Below are positions 1 through 5,475 of a stretch of 6,580 nucleotides of DNA, one piece after another; the first letter of the stretch is position 1, and the number at the start of each line of letters is the position of its first letter. Below the pieces are notes generated by a model. The model did no database searches. It was not told the origin of the DNA and was given only the letters and a program-made list of their open reading frames with translations. This DNA is from Planctomycetota bacterium (GTDB taxonomy: Bacteria > Planctomycetota > Phycisphaerae > UBA1845): positions 1 to 6,580 of the forward strand of contig JADFMZ010000186.1 of the NCBI GenBank assembly GCA_022563615.1, given 5' to 3'. A program made the position numbers and the translations under genes.

Positions 1-24
1 CGGGTTCAACTCCCGTCGCCCACA
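1..24 (+). tRNA. 3' end of a tRNA or tRNA-like RNA (partial)
   Basis: The first bases form a T arm, CGGG-TTCAACT-CCCG, with the invariant TTC and with A58 and C61 in the expected places. It is followed by a seven-base acceptor strand CGCCCAC and discriminator A24. The CCA tail is not encoded. The 5' part lies outside the window, so the anticodon and identity cannot be read. The TTCAACT loop is also typical of the tRNA-like domain of tmRNA (ssrA). However, the base at position 70 would be C, not the U needed for the G3-U70 alanine identity pair, which argues against tmRNA. The implied 5' acceptor strand is GTGGGCG. Confidence 0.6.
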
Positions 25-60
25 GTTTATGCTTAGAAGTATACGTCAATCGGTAAACTG
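23..60. repeat. 7-bp inverted repeat just after the tRNA-like end
   Basis: CAGTTTA (23-29) is the exact reverse complement of TAAACTG (54-60), separated by 24 bases. It overlaps the last two bases of the RNA gene and could be part of a processing or termination structure for that RNA. The loop is long and no T-run follows, so this is weak. Apart from this and the hairpin at 226-247, I see nothing in 25-265. Confidence 0.25.
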
Positions 61-225
61 GAGCAAGTCGCATCGGGGATTCTGTGCGCTCGCCGTCTCT
101 CACTATCCGACAATTCCAGCGAAAGGCGAATTCGTCGCAGTATCGCTGTAAGTTATGCTTGCTGACGTGGTGGGGCTTCGCCCTCCCGGCGAACAACCCG
201 CCCAATCAAGATTGATCAGGCACAG

Positions 226-247
226 CGCGATCGTCGGGCCGATCGCG
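226..247 (-). terminator. Stem-loop downstream of the 4-TM protein gene
   Basis: CGCGATCG (226-233) pairs perfectly with CGATCGCG (240-247) around a six-base loop, beginning about 19 bases past the stop codon at 266. Its position at the end of the minus-strand gene pair, which converges with the tRNA-like RNA, suits transcript termination or 3'-end protection. There is no U-tract after it in either direction, so it is not a classical intrinsic terminator. Confidence 0.35.
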
Positions 248-265
248 GCTCTTTGGGAGAGGGCC

Positions 266-787
266 TCAGTGCGGCTGTGCGAGCGGCTCACCGCTGATCC
301 GGTTCAGGGCGTTGCGCCGGAGCGTGTAGGCCGACATCGTGCGCTCCACGTCGGCCGCATTCTCGGCGACAAGAACATACTGCTGAAACAAAACGAGCAT
401 GTGGACGCACAGCACCGCCAGCGCCGCTACGGAATGGACCGACGCCCAGGTGCCGTAGCGCCAATGGACGGCGCCGACACTGGTGACCAGAACCACGCTG
501 GCGAGCACGACGCCCAGCCGTCGCATCACCGCGCGTTTACGCCGGTTGAGCGCCAGGAGCGGTTTCACATCGAGCCCGCCCAGGTGCACAGCCTGGGCGA
601 TTAACTTTCCCGTAATGGAAAAGTACGTGACCAGGAGCACCTGCACGAGACAACTGACCAGCAGGGAAAAAACGGCGAGCAGAACGTGACGTTCGGGCGT
701 AGGCCACACGTGCAGCCAACCCAGGACGGCCGTCCCTACCAGGACGAGGCCGTTTCCGATCGCAAGAGACGCGAAGATGCGCGGCAT
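266..787 (-). CDS. Uncharacterised four-helix inner-membrane protein
   Basis: A 173-residue protein with four clear hydrophobic segments at about residues 4-26, 34-58, 90-109 and 114-142. A basic loop (NRRKRAVMRR, 81-90) lies between helices 2 and 3, which suggests that loop is cytoplasmic. I do not recognise a named family. The YFSITGKLI stretch after helix 2 reminds me of small uncharacterised membrane proteins of planctomycetes, but I cannot confirm this. Histidines cluster near and in the last helices (H108, H118, H129), so metal or heme binding is possible but unproven. The frame is open upstream to 883, but the ATG at 787 starts directly before helix 1, whereas the longer version would overlap the preceding gene and add a 32-residue arginine-rich, non-membrane lead. 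It follows the lipoprotein gene after 61 bases and is probably co-transcribed with it. Confidence 0.72.
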   Translation of the reverse strand: MPRIFASLAIGNGLVLVGTAVLGWLHVWPTPERHVLLAVFSLLVSCLVQVLLVTYFSITGKLIAQAVHLGGLDVKPLLALNRRKRAVMRRLGVVLASVVLVTSVGAVHWRYGTWASVHSVAALAVLCVHMLVLFQQYVLVAENAADVERTMSAYTLRRNALNRISGEPLAQPH

Positions 788-848
788 GGCAGCACTCGTC
801 GCCAATGTTTGGGGGAAGGCTGGATCGCCAAGCCGAAGAAATAATCCA

Positions 849-1697
849 CTACGGCGGTGAACCGAACAACGGCTGCTCCACACCCGTCAGTTCGCGGATG
901 CGGCGAGCGGCGAAACGCACGTTACTCTTGTCGGCCAGGGGATTCCGCACGACGGTCTGATAGAGTTCCAGGGCGCGGTCGCGATCCTGGAGTCGATAAT
1001 CATACACGACCGCCGCCTGGAAACGCGCCGGGTGAGTCGTTTCCGATTGCCAGGTCCAGGCTCGCTCGTACCAGTTGACGGCGATCAACTCCTGTCCCGG
1101 CAGGTAGTCCTTGTGGATCTCGCCGCAAAAGAAGGCTGCGTCGGCAATCTTGTTGCTGTTGGGATATTCCTCGATCATCTGGCGGAACACCTCAGCCGCC
1201 TCGACCATACGGTCCTTCCGATACACAGCCGGCACGCCGTGACCTCCCTGCCGCATCAGTTCCAGGCCTCGTTCGTAAAGCCGATCAGCCTGCGGGATGG
1301 AGTCGACCGCGTGGAGCGCGTCGGACGGCACCTCCGCATCCAACAGAAAGCGAAAGCGCTTGACGCTTCGCATGCCGGCCAGTTCCGCCCCAGCCCAGGA
1401 CCGTTTCGTGGCGTAGCCCCGCGCGGAATAGAAATCATGAAGTTGTTGCAGACTTTGAAAGTATTGTTGCCGGTTGGCCAGCACGTTTTCCACGAGATCA
1501 ACCTCACGCGGTTCAACGATCGTGATGTCCACGCCTCCGGGTCGGCTCAAGTCAGCTTGCCCTGACCAGGCGACGCGCTGCGACCGGCTAAGCCGGGTGC
1601 CCCACGCACCGTCCACGTTGCACCCGCCAACCATCCAAGCCGCGCACGAGGCCAGCAAACAAACCGCCGTCCGAGGATTTCCAACAACGAACATCAT
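849..1697 (-). CDS. TPR-like lipoprotein, cell-envelope
   Basis: A 282-residue protein starting with a lipoprotein signal: short N-region with Arg9, a hydrophobic core at about 10-23, and a V-G-G-C lipobox with the modified cysteine at 26. The mature part is soluble and mostly helical. Residues about 136-255 look like paired TPR-type helices, for example around AAEVFRQMIEEYPNSNKIA (167-185) and the helices at 204-220 and 224-250. This resembles the YbgF/BamD style of envelope tetratricopeptide protein, so a scaffolding role is plausible; no enzyme motif is visible. A TTG at 1727 would extend the frame by ten residues, but the ATG-ATG pair at 1697/1694, with GAGA about nine bases upstream, gives a normal signal peptide. 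Its own promoter lies at 1766-1794. The gene after it encodes a four-helix membrane protein that could be its partner. Confidence 0.75.
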   Translation of the reverse strand: MMFVVGNPRTAVCLLASCAAWMVGGCNVDGAWGTRLSRSQRVAWSGQADLSRPGGVDITIVEPREVDLVENVLANRQQYFQSLQQLHDFYSARGYATKRSWAGAELAGMRSVKRFRFLLDAEVPSDALHAVDSIPQADRLYERGLELMRQGGHGVPAVYRKDRMVEAAEVFRQMIEEYPNSNKIADAAFFCGEIHKDYLPGQELIAVNWYERAWTWQSETTHPARFQAAVVYDYRLQDRDRALELYQTVVRNPLADKSNVRFAARRIRELTGVEQPLFGSPP

Positions 1698-1765
1698 GGT
1701 TTCTCGATCCAGAAAATGCCCGCGCAAAACACAAGACCCCTACCTTGTCTTTCCGCCTGGAGCGC

Positions 1766-1794
1766 ATTAGAGCCAGAGCAGCGGCAGCCGTCAA
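1766..1794 (-). promoter_or_regulatory. Sigma70-type promoter for the lipoprotein gene
   Basis: On the minus strand, TTGACG (1794-1789) and TCTAAT (1771-1766) are separated by exactly 17 bases; each hexamer matches consensus at 5 of 6 positions. The predicted start is near 1759, giving a leader of about 62 bases before the ATG at 1697. It sits in the 127-bp gap after ispD, so the lipoprotein and membrane-protein pair need not depend on ispD transcription. Confidence 0.55.
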
Positions 1795-1824
1795 CACGTT
1801 TAGCTAGCGGCAAGCAGGCGCCAC

Positions 1825-2559
1825 TTACCACTGGGCCTCTGCGAACGCGCCCAACCGGGCCACCTTCGGGGCCGGGCGACTCTTCAAGATCGCATTGGCG
1901 AGCGTCAAGTCCGCCTTGGTTGTGATTTTCAGGTTTGTCGAGTCTGACTGAACAACCGAGACGGGGTGACCGGCCAACTCCACCGCCTGGGCGTCGTCTG
2001 TGATTTCCCGCTCGGCACCTTCGAGCCGCTTGTACGCCTCCAGGAGCACATCCTTCCGGAACACCTGAGGAGTTTGGGCCTCGAACAGACCCTCGCGGGA
2101 TCGAGTCTCGTCGATCACCTTCGACGGCGACACCAGCTTGATGGTTCCGGTGATGGGGGCAGCCAGAATCGCCGCCCCGGTTTTGACGGCTTCCGCAAAG
2201 ACGGCGTCAATCCGATCGACGGTCGCACACGGTCGGGCAGCGTCATGGACGACCACGTAGTCGGCTTCATCCGCCACAACAGCCAGCGCAGCCGCTACCG
2301 TGTCGAAGCGTTTCTCGCCGCCTTCCACGAGCGTAACGCCCATGAAACCCAGGTTGGGGCCGTACTTGGTCTTCATCGTGCCGAGATCCTCCGAAGCGAC
2401 GGCAAGGATCGTCTGGCAGACGTCCGAACGGTTGATGAACAATTCGAGCGTGCGAAGGAACATCGGCCTGCCGCCCAGCTTGGCGAACGTCTTGTTATCC
2501 TGACCGCCAAATCGCTCCGCCTTTCCGGCGGCGGGGATGATTACTGAGAACCTGGCCAT
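1825..2559 (-). CDS. ispD: 2-C-methyl-D-erythritol 4-phosphate cytidylyltransferase
   Basis: IspD joins CTP and methylerythritol 4-phosphate to give CDP-methylerythritol and pyrophosphate, the third step of the cytoplasmic MEP pathway to isoprenoids. The 244-residue length is normal with a short C-terminal tail. Visible motifs: the nucleotide-binding loop AAGKAERFGG (10-19) with K23; GGEKRFDTV (80-88); VHDAARP (104-110), with D106 and R109 expected to contact substrate or metal; TGTIKL (137-142); TPQVF (163-167); TDDAQAVE (187-194); and NLKIT (209-213). The loop departs from the usual AAGxGxRxG...PK form by having Ala14 and Asn22 where Gly and Pro are common. The ATG at 2559 begins directly at the first beta strand; an AGGGG about ten bases upstream may serve as ribosome site. 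The neighbouring genes are not MEP pathway genes; ispF, often adjacent in other bacteria, is absent from the window. Confidence 0.93.
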   Translation of the reverse strand: MARFSVIIPAAGKAERFGGQDNKTFAKLGGRPMFLRTLELFINRSDVCQTILAVASEDLGTMKTKYGPNLGFMGVTLVEGGEKRFDTVAAALAVVADEADYVVVHDAARPCATVDRIDAVFAEAVKTGAAILAAPITGTIKLVSPSKVIDETRSREGLFEAQTPQVFRKDVLLEAYKRLEGAEREITDDAQAVELAGHPVSVVQSDSTNLKITTKADLTLANAILKSRPAPKVARLGAFAEAQW

Positions 2560-2573
2560 CGCGTTGCGTCCCC

Positions 2574-2590
2574 TGTCCTAGCTTGTCCTA
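2574..2590 (-). repeat. Tandem TAGGACA direct repeat upstream of ispD
   Basis: On the minus strand TAGGACA occurs twice (2590-2584 and 2580-2574) with 10-bp periodicity, ending 15 bases before the ispD start. One helical turn of spacing is typical of protein-binding direct repeats, but it may be chance. The rest of the 273-bp gap between ltaE and ispD (2560-2832) holds no credible gene; I see only an isolated -10-like TATGAT on the minus strand near 2731 without a matching -35. Confidence 0.25.
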
Positions 2591-2832
2591 TGGTTCGGCC
2601 CAAAGACGCTTGCCCGCAAACGAGAGCCTCCATCATCCCTGAGCCCGACGGCTGAACAATACCTGGCAACCGGCCTGATCCCGCTATTGTCCGGGAAGCC
2701 ATCCGGGTAACTCGCGCTCGATAGGATATCATATTCGCGTTGTTGATGGAAGCCTTGGAGGATGTACCCGGACAAATGGAACGCGGAATCGGGAACCCGT
2801 GAATTGAGGGGGCTGGCCGCTCCAGGCAGGAG

Positions 2833-3873
2833 TTACGCCAGCACCGTCCGTAGAACGGCGATCGCTCGGTCGATGTCATCACTTGACACGTCCAGGTGGG
2901 TTACGGCTCGGACGCGTTGGGGGCCGACCGGCAAGACCCACACGCCTCGTTCGTGCAGGGTATCGCAAAGCGCCTTGGCTTCACCTTGGGTTTCACTCAG
3001 ATCGAAAAATACGATGTTCGTTTCAACGGCATCGAGATCGATGGAGACCCCGGGCATAGCCGCCAGCGCCGTAGCTAGCCGTTTGGCATTGGCATGGTCC
3101 TGAGCCAGCCTCTCGATGTTGTGCTCGATCGCGTAGAGCGCGCCGGCGGCGATGATGCCCGCCTGGCGCATTCCGCCGCCGAACATCTTTCGATAGCGGT
3201 GGATACGCCGAATCGCCTGGGCGGACCCCGCGACGGCTGACCCGACGGGCGCGCCAAGCCCCTTCGAGAAGCACATCGAGACGGTATCGAAGTACCGCGT
3301 GTATTGGGGCGGTGAGTGGCCGGTGGCTACGCAGGCGTTCATCAACCTCGCGCCGTCCAGGTGCATCTTCAAAGCGAACTCGTCCGCGACTTTACGAATC
3401 TCCGCGATCGCCTCGATGGACCAGAGACTTCCGCCGCCACGATTGTGCGTGTTTTCGACAATAATCAACGCCGATTGGGGAAAATGCGAGTCGGTTGGCC
3501 GAACCGCCGCGCGGACTGCCGCCGCGTCGAACAAACCCCGCTGGCCGGACAACAAACGCAGCGAGCATCCGGAAAGCCCCGCCGGCGCACCGCCCTCGTA
3601 ATGGTAAATGTGGCTTTCGCCATGCACGATGATCTCGTCCCCCGGCTGGGTTTGCGAGCGAATGGCTGTTTGATTCGCCATGGAGCCCGAGGGCAGATAA
3701 ATCGCCGCCTCCTTGCCCAGCAATCGGGCAACCTCTTCCTGAAGGCGATTCACGGTGGGGTCATCGCCGAAGATGTCGTCGCCGACTTCAGCCTCAGCCA
3801 TGGCCCGGCGCATCTCGGGCGAGGGGCGAGTTACGGTGTCGCTTCGCAGATCAATCGGCTTTGCGTTGCTCAT
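2833..3873 (-). CDS. ltaE: Low-specificity L-threonine aldolase
   Basis: A PLP-dependent fold-type I aldolase that cleaves L-threonine or allo-threonine to glycine and acetaldehyde in the cytoplasm. The 346-residue length is typical. Landmarks: the N-terminal IDLRSDTVTRP (7-17); the GDDIFGDDPTVNRL stretch (31-44); the phosphate loop SGSMAN (62-67); H88, matching the histidine that stacks on PLP; H143 in ENTHN; D173 and R176 in LDGARL; the Schiff-base lysine K204 in CFSKGLGAPVGS; and R322 near VTHLDVS, expected to bind substrate carboxylate. All key residues are present, so the enzyme should be active. The ATG at 3873 gives the family's usual N-terminus, but no Shine-Dalgarno sequence precedes it; instead a TATACT hexamer ends three bases before the ATG. 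Immediately upstream is a decayed msrP fragment, so its promoter probably lies in or was changed by that region. Confidence 0.95.
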   Translation of the reverse strand: MSNAKPIDLRSDTVTRPSPEMRRAMAEAEVGDDIFGDDPTVNRLQEEVARLLGKEAAIYLPSGSMANQTAIRSQTQPGDEIIVHGESHIYHYEGGAPAGLSGCSLRLLSGQRGLFDAAAVRAAVRPTDSHFPQSALIIVENTHNRGGGSLWSIEAIAEIRKVADEFALKMHLDGARLMNACVATGHSPPQYTRYFDTVSMCFSKGLGAPVGSAVAGSAQAIRRIHRYRKMFGGGMRQAGIIAAGALYAIEHNIERLAQDHANAKRLATALAAMPGVSIDLDAVETNIVFFDLSETQGEAKALCDTLHERGVWVLPVGPQRVRAVTHLDVSSDDIDRAIAVLRTVLA

Positions 3874-3910
3874 GATAGTATAGGGAATAAACCAATCCCG
3901 ATCGGTCGAG

Positions 3911-4076
3911 TCAAGGATCGTTCAGGACGCCGGCCTGGAGGGTCCACGGGCGAACCATCTTCTGCCGCTTCCCGCCACCAACGCTCCTTGTTGAGGCCGA
4001 ACTCGTAGAAGTTGTTGAATCGGGCGGCGGCGAGCTCGTTGGTCATCGGTCGATCCACCGCCTATCGCTCATTCCA
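3911..4076 (-). pseudogene. msrP: Remnant of msrP (methionine sulfoxide reductase, Mo subunit)
   Basis: Minus-strand codons from 4058 read VDRPMTNE, then LAAARFNNFYEFGLNKERWW, which closely matches the N-terminal part of MsrP (YedY), a periplasmic molybdopterin enzyme whose family shows (L)DRPLTDE...AARYNNFYEF. Homology then continues in another frame: from about 3964 the reading KMVRPWTLQAGVLNDP (to 3914) fits the next family block, RPWT-(V/L)-x-(V/I)-xGLV. A one-base frameshift near 3961-3980 is therefore needed. There is also an in-frame TAG at 4062-4064, where the family often has Tyr, and a TGA at 3911-3913. Only about 55 of some 320 residues remain; the Tat signal, the molybdenum-ligating cysteine and the rest of the domain are gone, and ltaE begins 37 bases later. 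It cannot be functional. The family match is from memory of the motif; the frameshift and stops are read directly. Confidence 0.68.
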
Positions 4077-4172
4077 CGGCCCGGCGACAGAGGCGGTATG
4101 CCGAATGTGCATCAAGAGGCACCCCACCGGACTACGAGCGGGACGTCCGCGAAACCAGCGACGGCATGCGTG

Positions 4173-4979
4173 TTAGTCGCGACCTCTTCCTCGGCTCAGG
4201 GTTATTTGTTCAACTATACCATCCCAAAGAGCGATCCGGGCATGCAAAGCGGCCCGAGCGGCCTCTTTGGCTTCTCGCCACTTTTTCTGATCCGTCTCGC
4301 ACAAAGCAGCAACCATCCGCCGCGCCAAGGGTGTGTGATGTTCCTCGTCCAACTGGATATGACGCTCCAAATAGTAGCGGAGCAAGCCCAACTGGTTTGG
4401 AAAACGTTCATCGAGATCCAGCACCAAGGCCCGGAACATATCCGGGATGAGGTCTTCGCGCCCGAAGGTAAAGGCCGCGGCGATGGAGTGCGTGGATTTC
4501 GACCCGAGGATGTCCCATGTTGCTCGAACGAAGATTCGCGCCGCCTCGGGTACCCGCGCCTGTTCCAATGCTTCGTAAAACGGATCCCCTCGCCCAAGTC
4601 GATCGAGAAAGTCGTCTATCGCGGACGCGTTCGCTCCTGATTGAGCCATCGCAGCACGATATAGCTCGAAGTGACTGGTGTATCCGCCTTCGCCGTTGTC
4701 ATCGCTCTCCTCGTCCAATACGATTTCGTTGATCAGGCGTCGAGCGTTCGGATCGCCCTGGGGCACCCACGGAATCGTGACGCAGGTCAGGCGAAGCTGC
4801 AACGCTTTCAGAAGAGACATAAAGTCCCACACGGCGAAGACATGATGCTCCATGAAGATGCGCAAATCGGCCGGGGTCTTCATTTGGACGTAGAGCCGAT
4901 GTTTGACCAGTTGTTCGCGGAGCGAGCGCAACGACTCCTGCAAGTCGTCAATGGGTGCGATCGGTATTGCTTCAGTCAT
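4173..4979 (-). CDS. DUF3050 family protein, possible diiron oxygenase fold
   Basis: A 268-residue, all-helical, soluble protein that I recognise as the DUF3050 family, with the conserved blocks MEHHVFAVWDFMSLLKALQ (43-61), NEIVLDEESD (84-93), SHFELY (102-107), FTFGREDLIPDMF (170-182) and RHIQLDEEHH (206-215). No signal peptide or membrane segment is seen. The last block contains H207-x3-D211-x2-H214, the spacing used by heme-oxygenase-like diiron oxidases (such as CADD) for three metal ligands. With a histidine of the first block (H45 or H46) and E175 this could build a metal site. Function is unknown; an oxidase or oxygenase role is inference. The ATG at 4979 is the first plausible start; only a GAGAAA about eight bases upstream resembles a ribosome site. 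It stands alone: repeats lie upstream, and the msrP remnant begins about 96 bases past its stop. Confidence 0.85.
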   Translation of the reverse strand: MTEAIPIAPIDDLQESLRSLREQLVKHRLYVQMKTPADLRIFMEHHVFAVWDFMSLLKALQLRLTCVTIPWVPQGDPNARRLINEIVLDEESDDNGEGGYTSHFELYRAAMAQSGANASAIDDFLDRLGRGDPFYEALEQARVPEAARIFVRATWDILGSKSTHSIAAAFTFGREDLIPDMFRALVLDLDERFPNQLGLLRYYLERHIQLDEEHHTPLARRMVAALCETDQKKWREAKEAARAALHARIALWDGIVEQITLSRGRGRD

Positions 4980-5023
4980 CCCGTTTTCTCAGTGAATGTT
5001 CCCACGCGCGCAAGCGACTCGGA

Positions 5024-5043
5024 ACCGCCGGCAAACCGGCGGT
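5024..5043. repeat. 8-bp perfect hairpin (ACCGCCGG-CAAA-CCGGCGGT)
   Basis: ACCGCCGG (5024-5031) and CCGGCGGT (5036-5043) are exact reverse complements around CAAA. It lies 45-64 bases upstream of the DUF3050 start, so it would be in that gene's leader if transcription begins above it. A second, imperfect stem is seen at 5103-5129 (GCAACCCTT against AAGGACTTGC). Both resemble the palindromes further up and may belong to the same repeat-rich block. I see no gene in 4980-5475. Confidence 0.45.
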
Positions 5044-5170
5044 GACCCGACCCGCGGCGGACCCGCCCGTGACCCAAAACGCGCCGCGGCCTCCCGAAGA
5101 GCGCAACCCTTTACGTCGCAAGGACTTGCACACTACACGAGTTCGGCACCTTGCGCTGTACTGCTAAGAG

Positions 5171-5255
5171 CCTATCCCATTAACTCTTGTGGCACCGGTT
5201 TTCAACCGGTGTTAGCGCACGAGCTACGAACCCGCGCCACACTCTTTGGGATAGG
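5171..5255. repeat. Nested inverted repeat with inner CACCGGTT hairpin
   Basis: The outer arms CCTATCCCA (5171-5179) and TGGGATAGG (5247-5255) are perfect 9-bp complements. Inside them GTGG (5189-5192) can pair with CCAC (5237-5240), enclosing a perfect 8-bp hairpin CACCGGTT-TTC-AACCGGTG (5193-5211). All arms are consistent with one folded structure of about 85 bases. The TGTGGCACCGG...CCGGTG style reminds me of repeats scattered between genes of planctomycetes, though I cannot verify copy number. It adjoins the inverted module pair that starts at 5261. Confidence 0.6.
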
Positions 5256-5260
5256 GTTTG

Positions 5261-5348
5261 AGTCCCAGAGGGACGCTCCGAGAATAGCCCGGCGTTTCCA
5301 ACGCCGGGTCGCGGGTGTCCAAGAGTCCATTCAAGTCCCGGAGGGACG
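5261..5348 (+). repeat. Three-hairpin palindromic module, left copy
   Basis: Order of parts: hairpin 1 GTCCC-AGA-GGGAC (5262-5274); 5-nt spacer; box GAGAATAG (5280-5287); hairpin 2 CCCGGCGTT-TCC-AACGCCGGG (5288-5308), a perfect 9-bp stem; 26-nt spacer; hairpin 3 GTCCC-GGA-GGGAC (5335-5347). The module is repeated in reverse at 5381-5466. It looks like a REP-type intergenic element. It lies downstream of the ferritin gene, on the opposite strand sense. Confidence 0.62.
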
Positions 5349-5380
5349 GCTGCAAGCGATCGCTCTTCCGGCGGTTCATT

Positions 5381-5466
5381 CGTCCCTCCGGGATTTGCGT
5401 TGCGCCGAACACGCCGATCTCCCAGCGATGAATCGCTGGGCTATTCTCAGATACCCCTACGGGGTG
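5381..5466 (-). repeat. Three-hairpin palindromic module, right copy (inverted)
   Basis: Read on the minus strand: hairpin 1 ACCCC-GTA-GGGGT (5465-5453); 4-nt spacer; GAGAATAG (5448-5441); hairpin 2 CCCAGCGAT-TC-ATCGCTGGG (5440-5421), a perfect 9-bp stem; 26-nt spacer; hairpin 3 ATCCC-GGA-GGGAC (5394-5382), with one lost terminal pair. It begins about ten bases past the ferritin stop, so it would be the first structure in the ferritin transcript's 3' end and may act as a terminator or stabiliser even without a U-tract. The 32-nt stretch between the two modules carries the palindrome AGCGATCGCT (5355-5364). Confidence 0.62.
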
Positions 5467-5475
5467 AACACGGCA

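Noticed and set aside
1032..1565. A 177-codon + strand open frame
   Set aside because: Antisense to the lipoprotein gene, which has a signal peptide, lipobox and promoter.
1966..2547. A 193-codon + strand open frame
   Set aside because: Antisense to ispD, whose motifs are unmistakable.
2541..2882. A 113-codon minus strand frame across the ltaE-ispD gap
   Set aside because: It overlaps both neighbouring genes, has no ribosome site and no motif.
3877..3915. TTGACT plus TATACT as an ltaE promoter
   Set aside because: The hexamers are 26 bases apart, too far for a standard sigma70 promoter.
3316..4008. A 230-codon + strand open frame
   Set aside because: Antisense to threonine aldolase, which has every catalytic residue; the product has low-complexity Arg/Gly/Ala composition and no motif.
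4098..4640. A 180-codon + strand open frame
   Set aside because: Mostly antisense to the DUF3050 gene, with no recognisable domain.
5356..5363. GCGATCGC as a highly iterated palindrome (HIP1)
   Set aside because: Only one copy of the octamer is in the window, so it gives no sign of cyanobacterial-type iteration; it is noted only as the centre of the module pair.
5224..5412. A 62-codon minus strand frame within the palindromes
   Set aside because: Its sequence is just the translation of the repeat modules; such frames are commonly mis-annotated as small hypothetical proteins.
5171..5466. CRISPR array
   Set aside because: Repeats are few, palindromic and inverted rather than direct, and spacing is irregular; no cas genes nearby.
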